From Spirochaetales bacterium (GTDB lineage Bacteria; Spirochaetota; Spirochaetia; Sphaerochaetales; Sphaerochaetaceae): a stretch of DNA of 62,956 nucleotides. A program made the position numbers and the translations under genes. Within the stretch, counting starts at the first letter, position 1; every line of letters starts with the position of its first letter. The stretch is from contig JAFVDZ010000081.1 in the NCBI GenBank assembly GCA_017478205.1, positions 1 through 62,956 of the forward strand, in the 5' to 3' direction. Shown piece by piece: positions 33,572-43,739 of the stretch. Under the pieces are notes generated by a model. It was not told the DNA's origin. It worked only from the letters and a program-made list of their open reading frames with translations, and searched no databases.

Positions 33572-36097
33572 ATGTTCAAAAAAAAGTTTCTTGTTCTAAT
33601 ACTTGTAATTCTAACTATTGCCGTACCTCTCTTTGCAGATGATTGGTATATTGGCAAGAAGATTTCAAACTTCGAGTATACAAATCTTCACAATGTTACA
33701 GCAAGAAAACTTACAAGTCTTCTCTCTGACTTCAAGGGCAAGACTCTCGATGATAATGTACTCTCTGAAATAGACAAGATTCTCTATGCTGAGAATTGGA
33801 TGAATTACTATATCCTCGATCCAATTCAGGAAGAGAACTCAAATAACGTCATACTGAGATTTGAAATCCATGAGCAGCCAATGATCAAGGAGATCAAGTT
33901 CTCTGGCAACAAGATTCTGAAGGACAGAATCCTCTTTGAAGAACAGTCTCTAAATGTTGGTGATTTCTTCTCTCCTGGTATCGTAAACAGTCAGGCAACA
34001 GTCCTTACTGAGTTCTACATCTCCAGAGGCTTTGTATATGCTGAAGTTACAGCAGAGTATGAAGAGAATGAAGAGCTAAGTCAGATAATCGTAACATTCA
34101 ACTGTACTGAGAATGAAAGATATAAGGTCGGTGAAATCATATTCGAAGGGATCGAGAATCTTACTGACAAGCAGCTTCTAAAGGTCATGGAGACAAAGGC
34201 TAAGGGTCTTTTCAAGAGTGGCTACTATGTTGAGTCGACAATCAACAACGATAGAAGAGCAATCATCGATTACTACAAAGAAAATGGTTTTATCGATGCT
34301 CAGATTGAAAAGGTCGAGCTATTCAATATCACAACACCTGATGATGACAGTACAATGCTTCAGGTCATTATCCACATAAATGAAGGCGCTCAGTGGAGGA
34401 TGGGAAAAATCTCATTCGAAGGTAACAAGGTTTTCTCAGATGAAGAGATACAGAACACCATCTACATTCAGGAAGGCAATTCGAACAACGCACTCCAAGT
34501 CCAGAGACAGGTTCAGGAAATTGCATCCCTCTACTACAACAATGGCTACATTTCAACAAATGTATCTGATATAACAACAAGAAATGAGGACACTCATACA
34601 ATAGATCACAAGTTTGTAATCCAGGAGTCCAATAAATCCTACATCGAAAAGATTCTTATCACAGGTCTTAAAAAGACAAAAGAAAAGGTCTTTGCAAGAG
34701 AGCTCGAGGTCAAGGAGGGAGATGTCTTTTCTCAGGCAAAGCTTCAGAAGAGTTTCCAGAACTTGATGAACACAGGTATCGTCGAGGATGTAAAGACAGG
34801 TCTTTACAGAGGAGACACTGATGACGGCGTTGTTCTCGAACTTGCAATCCAGGAAGGAAACCAGATGGAAGTTCAGTTCGGTGCAACCTTTGGTGGCAAT
34901 GTAGATGGATTCCCAATTTCTGGCTTCGTTCAGTGGGCCGACAAGAACCTCTTGGGTACAGGTCGTGACCTCTCGATCGGAACCAACATCTCTCCAGATG
35001 CTCAGTCTTTGACAATCTCTCTTTCTGATGATTGGGTAGGGGACAAGAGATGGAACAATGGTATCACACTCAATCTCGAAAAGAACAACAGAAAGGGTCA
35101 GCTCCAGAAGGCTCCAGGTAGTAACTACTACGATGGTAGAGATGACGAGCATGAGACATTCCCACTCGGTTACTACTCATGGCAAGCCTGGGATGATTCT
35201 GACAATAAATATCCAGATGACAGCTACCTCATGAATTATGACTTCTATAGAGTATCTATTGGTTATAACACAGGTTATACATTCATGTTCGATAAGGGAT
35301 CTCTCAAACTTGGAAGTGGTCTTTCCATCGGTTGGAACCATGCCAAGTACGACTCTAACTACGATCCATATGAATATATAATCAAGAGATATGCTGAAAA
35401 GTGGCAGATGTCCAACAAGCTCTCATTCTCAATTTCATGGGATGCAAGAGATTTGAGAAGAAATACAAGTAAGGGTTATGTCCTTTCAACAGGATGGACA
35501 TATGCAGGTGGTTTCCTTGGAGGTCTTTCCAACTACAATAAGCTTTCATTCTCAGCATCTGGCTTCAAGACGGTAAAGACTCTTGAAAACTCAGAAGGTG
35601 AAAAGAAGAACCTTGTTCTCTCTGCAACCAGCCAGGTTTCCTTCATGCTTCCTCAGTATTGGGATTACTCTGCTGATGGAGGATTTGGCTGGCATGATGC
35701 ATACATGGGCGCAACCAAGTATGAAATGCTGTATCTTGACGGCATGAACATTGGTAGAGGCTTCTCTACTGTCTATGACCAGTCAATCATGTGGCATAAC
35801 CAGATAGAGCTTTCCTATCCTCTGATTTCCAATGTTCTTTCATGGGAAATCTACACATCAGCTACAGCACTTACCAAGAGAATTGACAGTGAGTACGATC
35901 CAAGCTGGTATTTCTCAGCTGGTGCAGGTCTAAAGCTTTCAATCCCTGGCTTCCCACTTGGTCTATACCTTTGTAAGAATGCAACCAAGATTGCAGGTGA
36001 AGACTTTACCTTCAAGTCAGGTCCAATCTTCCAGAATTCAGGCAACTCCAATTCTGGTCTAAGACTGGTTCTCGCAATTACAACGTCCCTCTATTGA
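33572..36097 (+). CDS. bamA: Outer membrane assembly protein BamA
   Basis: 841-aa outer-membrane protein insertase. Signal peptide MFKKKFLVLILVILTIAVPLFADD (given in part: MFKKKFLVLI to LFA), five POTRA repeats over about residues 25-420, and a C-terminal 16-strand barrel (GYNTGYTFMFDKGSLKLG and similar strands, ending in LRLVLAITTSLY). The ATG at 33572 is chosen for its AGGAG ribosome binding site (33561-33565) and the signal peptide; the earlier in-frame start at 33524 adds 16 residues without sense. It folds beta-barrel proteins into the outer membrane. mutS follows after 4 bp. Confidence 0.93.
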   Translation: MFKKKFLVLILVILTIAVPLFADDWYIGKKISNFEYTNLHNVTARKLTSLLSDFKGKTLDDNVLSEIDKILYAENWMNYYILDPIQEENSNNVILRFEIHEQPMIKEIKFSGNKILKDRILFEEQSLNVGDFFSPGIVNSQATVLTEFYISRGFVYAEVTAEYEENEELSQIIVTFNCTENERYKVGEIIFEGIENLTDKQLLKVMETKAKGLFKSGYYVESTINNDRRAIIDYYKENGFIDAQIEKVELFNITTPDDDSTMLQVIIHINEGAQWRMGKISFEGNKVFSDEEIQNTIYIQEGNSNNALQVQRQVQEIASLYYNNGYISTNVSDITTRNEDTHTIDHKFVIQESNKSYIEKILITGLKKTKEKVFARELEVKEGDVFSQAKLQKSFQNLMNTGIVEDVKTGLYRGDTDDGVVLELAIQEGNQMEVQFGATFGGNVDGFPISGFVQWADKNLLGTGRDLSIGTNISPDAQSLTISLSDDWVGDKRWNNGITLNLEKNNRKGQLQKAPGSNYYDGRDDEHETFPLGYYSWQAWDDSDNKYPDDSYLMNYDFYRVSIGYNTGYTFMFDKGSLKLGSGLSIGWNHAKYDSNYDPYEYIIKRYAEKWQMSNKLSFSISWDARDLRRNTSKGYVLSTGWTYAGGFLGGLSNYNKLSFSASGFKTVKTLENSEGEKKNLVLSATSQVSFMLPQYWDYSADGGFGWHDAYMGATKYEMLYLDGMNIGRGFSTVYDQSIMWHNQIELSYPLISNVLSWEIYTSATALTKRIDSEYDPSWYFSAGAGLKLSIPGFPLGLYLCKNATKIAGEDFTFKSGPIFQNSGNSNSGLRLVLAITTSLY

Positions 36098-36101
36098 TAG
36101 T

Positions 36102-38699
36102 ATGGCAGAAAGAAAGGAAGAGATGACGCCAATGATGCGTCAATATATTGAAATCAAAGGAGAGCATCCTGACAAGGTGCTCTTCTTCCGTCTTGGCGAC
36201 TTCTATGAAATGTTCAATGAAGATGCACTTGAGATTTCAAGACTGCTGAATCTGACTCTTACTCATAGAGCAAATTATCCAATGTGTGGAATTCCTTTCC
36301 ATGCAGCCAAGAACTACCTCAAACGACTGTTGGATGCAGGAAAGAAGGTTGCTATCTGTGAGCAGCTATCACTACCTGACAAGGCAGGTGAACTTGCAAA
36401 ACGAGAAGTTGTACAGATATATACTCCTGGAACGATAATCGAAGATGACTTTCTTGACAGTGGAATTTCAAATCATATCTTCTCTGTAAATTACACCAAA
36501 GGAGAATATGTTGCTGCCTGGACAGATATCTCGACAGGCGAATTCTATATCAATCACATCAAGAAAGATAAGAAGTTAACAAACCTGAATGCGCTTCTAT
36601 CATCTCTTACTATCAGAGAAATCGTTGTTTCTGACGATCTCTATTTCACAGATAGAGTCTTGAGGGATGTTCTCGATTCGACTGGTCATATAATTACAAA
36701 ACTACCAAGCTGGTACTTTTCACAGAGAGAAGCAAAGAAACAGATTTCAGAGCAGTTTGGCATTTTCAATTCTGCAGTCTTTGGCTTTGAGGAAGATGAT
36801 AGTGCTCTAACTGCTGCAGCTGGACTTTTGAAATATGCACTCGAGATGCTCAAGTCACCTCTAAAGCAGATCAAGAGTATCAAGTTGATCACAGATAAGG
36901 GAAGAATGAACCTAGATGAAGCAACAGAGAAGAATCTGGAGCTTGTCAGAAACCTTAGCGAAGGTAAGAGTGCCTACACGCTTTTTTCTGCGATCAACAA
37001 GACCTGTACAAGTGCAGGCTGTAGACTACTTAGAGAAATTATCCTGAATCCTCTATCTGATATCGACATCATAAATGATCGCCTCGACTGGTGCGAATAC
37101 CTCTTTAATGAAATCGATGAGAGAAAGAAAGTAAGGGAAAATCTTTCAAATACTGCCGATTTGATACGTCTTACAAGTAAATTCGAGATGGGAAAGAGTG
37201 TTCCAAGAGACCTTATCAGTGTCAGGGAGACATTGCTTAGCTTCTTTACTTTGGCTGGGGACAATGAAAAGTATCTTTCACTTCTTGAAAGTGAATTGAG
37301 AAATCCTGAAAGACTTACACAGCTATGTGAAAGAATTGAAAGGGAAGTCAACCCTGAATGCACCAATATAAATCATGTTGGAAGAATTCTTCTAAATGGC
37401 TTTGATGAGGAGCTAGATAGACTCAGAGAGATTGAAAATGGATCTGGCGCTTTACTCGATAACTATCTTGAGAAGATAAAGGAAGAGACAGGTATCACAA
37501 TTCTCAGGATGGGAAACAACAAGATTATAGGTACATATCTAGAAGTGTCGAAAGGACAGGTCAATCGTGTACCAGAGTATTTTGTTCGCCGTCAGACCCT
37601 TGTAAACTGCGAAAGGTTCACAACACCTGAGCTTTCCGAGCTTGAAGAAAGAATCAATAGTGCAGCTGAAGAAGCATCAAAACGAGAATTCTATCTCTAT
37701 CAGAAGCTTGTTGAGGATACAACAGCTCTTTCTACTGAGCTCAGAAGTATAGGAAAACTTTTATCGATCCTCGATGTATATCAAAGTTTTGCTGAAATTA
37801 GCTCCATCTGGAATTATACGAGACCTGAAATCATAGAAGATGGCAATTTGATCATCCAGGATGGACGCCATCCTGTTGTAGAGCAGCACTTGAGCAATTC
37901 AAGTTTTGTCTCAAACTCTCTATCTACAGAAGAGTCGAGCTTTTTCTTGATTACAGGACCCAATATGGCAGGTAAGTCAACCTTCCTCAGACAGACTGCA
38001 CTTATCATCCTTCTTTCGCACATAGGCTGCTTTGTTCCGGCAAGAAAGGCGATCATCCCTTTGATAGATTCACTTTTCTGTAGAGTTGGAGCATCAGATA
38101 ATCTTGCTCGTGGAGAATCTACATTCCTTGTTGAAATGCAGGAATCTGCACATATCTTGAGAAACGCAACAAAGAAGTCACTTGTAATCATGGATGAAGT
38201 GGGCAGGGGAACAAGTACCCAAGATGGTATGTCTCTTGCATATGCGATAATGAAGTATCTATCTGAAGTTGGATCAACGACCTTGTTTGCAACTCATTAT
38301 CACGAGCTTACGATGCTCGATACTGATGGGATGCAGCTTTTGACTCTTGAAGTCGAAGAGAACAAGAATGAGATCAACTTTATAAGAAAGGTAATCAAGG
38401 GAGTTGCAAAATCATCATATGGCCTTCATGTTGCAAAGTTAGGTGGAGTTCCGCAGTCAGTAATCAGGATGGCTGCAGATTTCCAGAAGAGGCATTTTGC
38501 AAATTATCGACTAGAAGATGATGCAGGGCAGATGGATCTATTCACAGATACATCTAAATCCAGTGAAGATTTCAGGAGCAAGGCAATGGATGAAATTCTC
38601 GATATCGACATTTCATCCCTGACTCCTCTCGATGCTCTGGTAACTCTATCTTCCTTGCAGGAAAAGATAAGAAAAGAGCTTACACATATTGACAGCTGA
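36102..38699 (+). CDS. mutS: DNA mismatch repair protein MutS
   Basis: 865-aa MutS, full length. Mismatch-binding FYEMF motif (about 37-41), core and clamp domains, ATPase with Walker A ITGPNMAGKST (about 621), Walker B MDEVGRGTST (about 698), and the FATHYHEL motif (about 729). It recognises mispairs and starts repair. It follows bamA by 4 bp, so it is probably in one transcript with tamB-bamA, an unusual neighbour set. The terminator at 38743-38774 follows. Confidence 0.96.
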   Translation: MAERKEEMTPMMRQYIEIKGEHPDKVLFFRLGDFYEMFNEDALEISRLLNLTLTHRANYPMCGIPFHAAKNYLKRLLDAGKKVAICEQLSLPDKAGELAKREVVQIYTPGTIIEDDFLDSGISNHIFSVNYTKGEYVAAWTDISTGEFYINHIKKDKKLTNLNALLSSLTIREIVVSDDLYFTDRVLRDVLDSTGHIITKLPSWYFSQREAKKQISEQFGIFNSAVFGFEEDDSALTAAAGLLKYALEMLKSPLKQIKSIKLITDKGRMNLDEATEKNLELVRNLSEGKSAYTLFSAINKTCTSAGCRLLREIILNPLSDIDIINDRLDWCEYLFNEIDERKKVRENLSNTADLIRLTSKFEMGKSVPRDLISVRETLLSFFTLAGDNEKYLSLLESELRNPERLTQLCERIEREVNPECTNINHVGRILLNGFDEELDRLREIENGSGALLDNYLEKIKEETGITILRMGNNKIIGTYLEVSKGQVNRVPEYFVRRQTLVNCERFTTPELSELEERINSAAEEASKREFYLYQKLVEDTTALSTELRSIGKLLSILDVYQSFAEISSIWNYTRPEIIEDGNLIIQDGRHPVVEQHLSNSSFVSNSLSTEESSFFLITGPNMAGKSTFLRQTALIILLSHIGCFVPARKAIIPLIDSLFCRVGASDNLARGESTFLVEMQESAHILRNATKKSLVIMDEVGRGTSTQDGMSLAYAIMKYLSEVGSTTLFATHYHELTMLDTDGMQLLTLEVEENKNEINFIRKVIKGVAKSSYGLHVAKLGGVPQSVIRMAADFQKRHFANYRLEDDAGQMDLFTDTSKSSEDFRSKAMDEILDIDISSLTPLDALVTLSSLQEKIRKELTHIDS

Positions 38700-38718
38700 A
38701 TGGTAAAAAAAGTAAATT
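38689..38718 (+). promoter_or_regulatory. Possible promoter of rimP-nusA-infB operon
   Basis: TTGACA (38689-38694) at the very end of mutS, 18-bp spacer, TAAATT (38713-38718). It is the only promoter-like sequence found near rimP and lies upstream of the terminator hairpin, which would then be in the leader of the operon. Confidence 0.4.
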
Positions 38719-38742
38719 ATCTATAGTTCAATTATTTTTAAT

Positions 38743-38774
38743 AAAGGAACCAAGAAATCTGGTTCCTTTTTTAT
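38743..38774 (+). terminator. Terminator/attenuator between mutS and rimP
   Basis: 10-bp perfect stem (38743-38752 with 38760-38769, AAAGGAACCA/TGGTTCCTTT), 7-nt loop, then a run of T residues. It ends the tamB-bamA-mutS unit but lies only 14 bp before the rimP start codon, with no room for a promoter behind it. Confidence 0.85.
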
Positions 38775-38787
38775 TTGGAAAAAGGTA

Positions 38788-39294
38788 ATGCTGAGTAACG
38801 ATATTAGAGAAAACGCACTTTTCAATGAGATAGAAAGTCTTATCTCACCTATGGGTCTCAAGGTCGTAGACGCTGTAAAGAACGACCTACCAAGTGGTTG
38901 CCAGATGACGGTGACCATCTACTCTGATGACAGGGAAGTAAATACTGATGACCTTGCAGAGGTTTATAATGTAATTTATCCCCGCTATCAGCTCATTTTA
39001 GGGCAAAGAGATCTCAATTTGGAGGTTTCAAGTCCAGGACTCACAAGAAACTTCAAGGACTATTACGAATTCACTCTATTCAAGGGTAAAGTATGCAAGG
39101 TCTACTCCACAACATACTCATCCTGGATCGAGGGTGTAATAGATAATGTTGACAACTCATCTGTCTTGCTTGGCAAGGCAGTTATTCAAGACACAGAAGA
39201 AGCATTAGATGAGCTAAAGCTCAGCTTCTCTGAAATTCAGAAGGCAAAGCTTTCATACCGTTGGGAGGAAGAAAATAATGGTAAATCTAACTGA
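38788..39294 (+). CDS. rimP: Ribosome maturation factor RimP
   Basis: 168-aa RimP, needed for 30S subunit maturation. Seen: LFNEIESLISPMGLKVVDAV at the start, VNTDDLAEVYNVI, and LNLEVSSPGLTRNFKDYYEF (about 81-100), the family core. First gene of the classic rimP-nusA-infB order. Its ATG has only a poor, close ribosome binding sequence (AAGG), and it overlaps nusA by 17 bases. Confidence 0.92.
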   Translation: MLSNDIRENALFNEIESLISPMGLKVVDAVKNDLPSGCQMTVTIYSDDREVNTDDLAEVYNVIYPRYQLILGQRDLNLEVSSPGLTRNFKDYYEFTLFKGKVCKVYSTTYSSWIEGVIDNVDNSSVLLGKAVIQDTEEALDELKLSFSEIQKAKLSYRWEEENNGKSN

Positions 39295-40780
39295 AGCCAT
39301 CAATGAGATGATCGCTGAAAAGAACATCAGCAAGGAAATGGTTCAAGAAACAGTTCGCGAATTTGTCAAAGCTGCTTACAAGAGAAAGTTCGGTACAGAC
39401 GAAAATGTTATCGTAAATTTCATCGAAGAAGATGGACAGATCAACATGGAAGTCAGTGCTAGCAGAGTTGTTGTCGAAGAAGAGAACTACTATAACGAAG
39501 TAACTGAGATTCCTCTCGATGAAGCTAAGGAGATGAGCGAAGATGCTGAAGTTGGTGATGAGCTCGTAATCTCACTCGACCCACAAACCTTTGACCGCAG
39601 TGCTGTACAGTCTGCAAAGCAGAGAGCACAGCAGTCCTTCAAGGATATCCAGAACAACTATACATACAAGGAATTCAAGAACAAGGAAGGCAAGGTCATC
39701 CAGTGCTATGTCAACTCCATCACACCATCTGGTGATCTTATCTTGAATGTTGGCAACAACACTGAAGGTATTCTCCCAAAGAAGAATATTTCTCCGCTTG
39801 AAAGCTATTCAGTCGGCGAAGGTCTGAAGTGTTACCTTGAAAGAGTTGAAAATGCAGAGAAGGCAGAAGACCTTCAGAAGCAGGGTGGCTTTAGAGGTAG
39901 AAAGCCAAAGAAGGATGTAAGAATCATCCTTTCCAGAACCTCTCCAGAGCTTGTCAGGAACTTCATCGAAGCTCAGGTTCCTGAAATCGACAATGGTCAG
40001 ATCGAAATTGTAAACATTGTCAGAGAGGCTGGTTTCAGGACTAAGATTGCTGTCAGAACCTTCTCTGATATCGATCCAATCGGCGCAACCGTAGGTCTCA
40101 GAGGTATCAGAATCCAGACCATCATGCAGGAAATCGATGGAGAGAAGATCGATGTCATCAAGTGGGAAGATAACCCACTCCAGCTTATTAGCAATGCACT
40201 AACTCCAGCTAAGGTAAACAAGGTACTTGTTCTAAATGCTGAAGCTCGCCAGGCTGTTGCAATCGTTGATGAAAATCAGGTCGGTCTTGCAATTGGCCAG
40301 AGAGGTGTCAACGTAAAGCTTGCAAAGAAACTCTGTGACTGGGTCATTGAAGTCAAGACTCAGGCTGAGTATGACCAGATGGAGATCAGCCAGGAGATCA
40401 GAAATCAGGCTGAGGCTATCTTCGAACAGGGTGGAGAAGGCCTTATCGATAATGAAGTTGCTGCTGAGGATAAGGTATACACCAAGGAAGAACTCGGAAT
40501 TGGTGAAGATGAGAATCTTCTTTCAGATCTTCCTCTTTCCAAGGAGCTTGTTACAAAGCTCAATAGAATGGATGTATATACAGCAGAGGAATACTTCAAC
40601 ATGAGTGATGAGGAAAGAGAAGGACTAGGACTTACAGAGGAAGAAATCAACGAAATCAACTCCTGTGTTGCAGTTGAAGAGGAATATGATGATTCCTTCG
40701 AGTGTCCAACTTGTCATCAGATACTGCCTGCTGGTACACTCAAGTGTCCACACTGCATGACAGAGTTTGTCTTTGAATAA
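39278..40780 (+). CDS. nusA: Transcription factor NusA with C-terminal zinc ribbon
   Basis: 500-aa NusA. N-terminal domain (1-125) contacting RNA polymerase, S1 domain (about 130-210, with a basic insert GGFRGRKPKKD), two KH domains (GLRGIRIQTIMQEIDGEKI about 270 and VGLAIGQRGVNVKLAKKL about 335), and one helix-hairpin-helix unit (about 405-465). After that comes a non-standard tail with two CxxC pairs, ECPTCHQILPAGTLKCPHC (about 475-493), i.e. a short zinc ribbon. NusA modulates pausing, termination and antitermination. The start has a GGGAGG ribosome binding site. Confidence 0.95.
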   Translation: MVNLTEAINEMIAEKNISKEMVQETVREFVKAAYKRKFGTDENVIVNFIEEDGQINMEVSASRVVVEEENYYNEVTEIPLDEAKEMSEDAEVGDELVISLDPQTFDRSAVQSAKQRAQQSFKDIQNNYTYKEFKNKEGKVIQCYVNSITPSGDLILNVGNNTEGILPKKNISPLESYSVGEGLKCYLERVENAEKAEDLQKQGGFRGRKPKKDVRIILSRTSPELVRNFIEAQVPEIDNGQIEIVNIVREAGFRTKIAVRTFSDIDPIGATVGLRGIRIQTIMQEIDGEKIDVIKWEDNPLQLISNALTPAKVNKVLVLNAEARQAVAIVDENQVGLAIGQRGVNVKLAKKLCDWVIEVKTQAEYDQMEISQEIRNQAEAIFEQGGEGLIDNEVAAEDKVYTKEELGIGEDENLLSDLPLSKELVTKLNRMDVYTAEEYFNMSDEEREGLGLTEEEINEINSCVAVEEEYDDSFECPTCHQILPAGTLKCPHCMTEFVFE

Positions 40781-40797
40781 GGGTGATAACAGACTAT

Positions 40798-43389
40798 ATG
40801 AATAATGAAAATAAACCTAAAGTAACAATTATAAAAAAGAGCCCTGCTAAGGAGCAGAAGGAGCAGGAGAAGAATACTGTTTCTTCTCAGCCCAAGGTCA
40901 CTGTAATCAAGAGAGTACAGCAGACTGTCAAGGTAAAGCCTAAGGAAGAAGCAAAAGTAGAAGAGAAGGTAGAAGAAAAGAAGCCTACTGTATCACCAGC
41001 TCCTGAAATCAAGAAGGAAAACCCTAGCTCAAACAAGGTTGTAAATCAAAAAACTGTTATCAAGAGACCTGTCAGAACTAGCTCCGTCATTCCTGAGGCA
41101 AACAAGAATATCATCCGTGGAGAAAGAATTGCATCTACTCTTCACAATGGTCCTGTTATCATAAAAAGTGGCAATCTTCCTCCTGTTCCAGGACAGAATG
41201 TTGAGCAGAAGGCTCCAACCAATAGACCTAGAGTTGCTGGTATCGTAGGTGGAAGACCTACCAGAAATCCATCTCAGAGATCATTTGGAAACTTTGACAG
41301 GAGAAACAACCAGAACGGTGTCAACAAAAACTCAAATGGTGAAGGTGGAAGAAGCTTCGGCCAAAGAAATGGTCAGGGTGGCTTCACCAGAAATGGTGCT
41401 CCAGGCCAGGGTGGAAGACCTTTTGGCAACCGTCCATTCTCTCCACGTCCTAATCAGGGTGGTGCAACCGAAGGTGTCGATCTCAATCAGAAGGGTAACC
41501 AGAGAAAGGCTCCTGCAAACGCTAAGAAGAAGAACGAAGATTACAGAAACAGAAAGGATCAGGAAATCGATTTCCAGTATCAGCTCAAGAAGAAGGAAGA
41601 GAGCAAACTTGCTGCCGTTCCTAAGTCAATTGATATCATGGAAAACATCACTGTTGCAGAGCTTGCAAAGAAGATGAATCTCAAGCCAGCAGATATCATC
41701 TCCAAGCTCTTCAAGATGGGTACAATGGTCACTATCAACCAGCAGATCGATTTCGATACCGCTGAGATTATCTGTTCCGAGTACAATTGTGAAGTTCACC
41801 GCGTCTCCCTCTATGACGAGACATTGATCGAGGAAGAAGAGGATAGAGAAGAAGATCTCGTCCCAAGAGCTCCTATCGTCACAATCATGGGTCATGTTGA
41901 CCATGGTAAGACAAAGCTGCTTGATGCAATCAGATCAACAAACGTCGTTGCTGGAGAGTTTGGTGGTATCACACAGCATATTGGTGCTTACAAGGTAAAG
42001 GTTCCAGGAAAGACAGATGTTGTCTTCCTCGATACTCCGGGCCATGCTGCCTTCTCTATGATGAGAGCTCGCGGTGCCCAGGTAACTGATATCGTAGTTC
42101 TCGTTGTTGCAGCTAATGATGGTGTCATGCCACAGACAAGAGAAGCTATCGACCATGCACTGGCCGCAAAGGTACCTATCATTGTTGCAATCAACAAGGT
42201 AGATCTTCCAGAAGCAAATCCAGATAGGGTAATGCAGCAGCTTTCAGAGATCGGACTTGTACCAGAAGAGTGGGGTGGTCAGACACTTTATTGCAGAATC
42301 TCAGCTCTCAAGAAAGAAGGTATCGATGAACTTCTTGATACCATTCTCCTTCAGGCTGAAATACTCGAGCTTAGAGCAAATCCTAAGTGCAGAGCAGTTG
42401 GTAAGGTCCTTGAATCCAGAATCGATCAGGGAAGAGGTACTGTAGCAACTGTCATGGTACAGAAAGGTACTCTCCGCCAGGGCGACTACTATGTTGCTGG
42501 TATCTACCCAGGTAGAGTCAGAGCAATGTTCGATGACAAGGGAAAGAAGATCAAGGAAGCAGGTCCATCAACACCTGTTGAAATTATTGGTCTATCTGAT
42601 ATCCCATCTGCAGGCGATCCGTTCCAGGTCACTGAAGATGAGAAGACTGCAAGAACCATCGGTGCAAAGAGACAGGAGCTCGAGAAGCTCGGTGCTGGTG
42701 CTAATGGTAACAAGGTCACTCTCGAAAACCTTTCTGCAAAAATCAAGGAAGGTTCTATTCAGGACTTCAATGTCATCATCAAGGGTGATGTTCAGGGTTC
42801 CGTTGAAGCTCTGCAGAATACACTCGAAAAGCTCTCTACCCCTGAAATCCGCTTGAAGGTAATCAGAGCAGCAGCTGGTGCTATCATCGAATCCGATATC
42901 ACACTTGCATCTGCTTCAGATGCACTTGTAATTGGCTTCAATGTAAGACCAACACCTCGTGCACAGGTACTTGCTGAGCAGGAGAAGGTAGAGATCAAGA
43001 AGTACAATGTCATTTACGATGTTGTCGATGATGTAAAGGCTGCCATGGAGGGTATGCTTTCACCTGATATCAAGGAAGTCGATATCGGTAAGGGCGAAGT
43101 CAGAGACACCTTCCGTGTTCCTAAGGTCGGCGTTGTTGCTGGTGTATACATCACAGAAGGAAAGGTCACAAGAAACTGCTTTGTTCGTGTTATCCGTGAC
43201 TCCATCCAGATCAATCAGGAGAACATCAAGATGTCCTCTCTCAAGAGATTCAAGGATGATGCAAAGGAAGTTTCTATGGGCTACGAATGTGGTGTTGGAC
43301 TCGAAAACTTCCAGGATATTCAGGTTGGCGACCAGCTTGAGTTCGTCCTGAAGCAGGAAGTTGCAAGAAAATTGGATTTTGAATTATGA
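40798..43389 (+). CDS. infB: Translation initiation factor IF-2
   Basis: 863-aa IF-2, which brings initiator tRNA to the 30S subunit. Residues 1-100 are Lys/Glu/Pro-rich; about 125-235 form a low-complexity stretch rich in Gly, Asn, Arg and Gln ([25 protein letters not shown]). The IF2_N domain follows ([19 protein letters not shown]), then the GTPase: [11 protein letters not shown] (about 363), [12 protein letters not shown]; then domains II, III and C2. The ATG at 40798 is chosen over the GTG at 40783, as AAGGGTGA (40779-40786) can act as ribosome binding site. Confidence 0.95.
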   Translation: MNNENKPKVTIIKKSPAKEQKEQEKNTVSSQPKVTVIKRVQQTVKVKPKEEAKVEEKVEEKKPTVSPAPEIKKENPSSNKVVNQKTVIKRPVRTSSVIPEANKNIIRGERIASTLHNGPVIIKSGNLPPVPGQNVEQKAPTNRPRVAGIVGGRPTRNPSQRSFGNFDRRNNQNGVNKNSNGEGGRSFGQRNGQGGFTRNGAPGQGGRPFGNRPFSPRPNQGGATEGVDLNQKGNQRKAPANAKKKNEDYRNRKDQEIDFQYQLKKKEESKLAAVPKSIDIMENITVAELAKKMNLKPADIISKLFKMGTMVTINQQIDFDTAEIICSEYNCEVHRVSLYDETLIEEEEDREEDLVPRAPIVTIMGHVDHGKTKLLDAIRSTNVVAGEFGGITQHIGAYKVKVPGKTDVVFLDTPGHAAFSMMRARGAQVTDIVVLVVAANDGVMPQTREAIDHALAAKVPIIVAINKVDLPEANPDRVMQQLSEIGLVPEEWGGQTLYCRISALKKEGIDELLDTILLQAEILELRANPKCRAVGKVLESRIDQGRGTVATVMVQKGTLRQGDYYVAGIYPGRVRAMFDDKGKKIKEAGPSTPVEIIGLSDIPSAGDPFQVTEDEKTARTIGAKRQELEKLGAGANGNKVTLENLSAKIKEGSIQDFNVIIKGDVQGSVEALQNTLEKLSTPEIRLKVIRAAAGAIIESDITLASASDALVIGFNVRPTPRAQVLAEQEKVEIKKYNVIYDVVDDVKAAMEGMLSPDIKEVDIGKGEVRDTFRVPKVGVVAGVYITEGKVTRNCFVRVIRDSIQINQENIKMSSLKRFKDDAKEVSMGYECGVGLENFQDIQVGDQLEFVLKQEVARKLDFEL

Positions 43390-43739
43390 GTGAATATTCA
43401 GGTGCAAGACTAGAAAGTCGTATTCTAGAGACTATCAGCATGATGATTGTGCAGAAGATGATCAAGAATCCAAATCTTTCATCCTTCACAAGCATTACTG
43501 AGGTACGCTTAGCTTCAGATAACACCTCTGCAACCATACTGGTGTCTACAGCAATGGAAAAGGATCTCGATAGAAGTGTTGCAGCACTTAACAGTGCAGC
43601 ACCTTTTATCCAGACTCATATTGCAAAGGTCTTGAAGACAAGAAATACTCCTCGTCTCTATTTCAAGGCAGATAGAAGCTATCAGGAAGGTGAGAAGATC
43701 AACGCACTGATAGATAAGGCAATGGGAAGGAATGAGTAG
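43386..43739 (+). CDS. rbfA: Ribosome-binding factor A
   Basis: 117-aa RbfA, a KH-like protein for 30S maturation. Typical are RLESRILETISMMIVQ at the start, VSTAMEKDLDRSVAALNSAAPFI and the C-terminal PRLYFKADRSYQEGEKI. It overlaps infB by four bases and truB by eight, so it is translated in series with them. Confidence 0.92.
   Translation: MSEYSGARLESRILETISMMIVQKMIKNPNLSSFTSITEVRLASDNTSATILVSTAMEKDLDRSVAALNSAAPFIQTHIAKVLKTRNTPRLYFKADRSYQEGEKINALIDKAMGRNE

Noticed and set aside
34553-35152. Minus-strand 199-codon open frame
   Set aside because: Antisense to bamA; Cys- and Leu-rich shadow with no signals.
40905-41560. Possible CRISPR-like or tandem DNA repeats in infB
   Set aside because: The repetition is at the level of amino acid composition (Gly/Asn/Arg), with no regular repeat-spacer structure.
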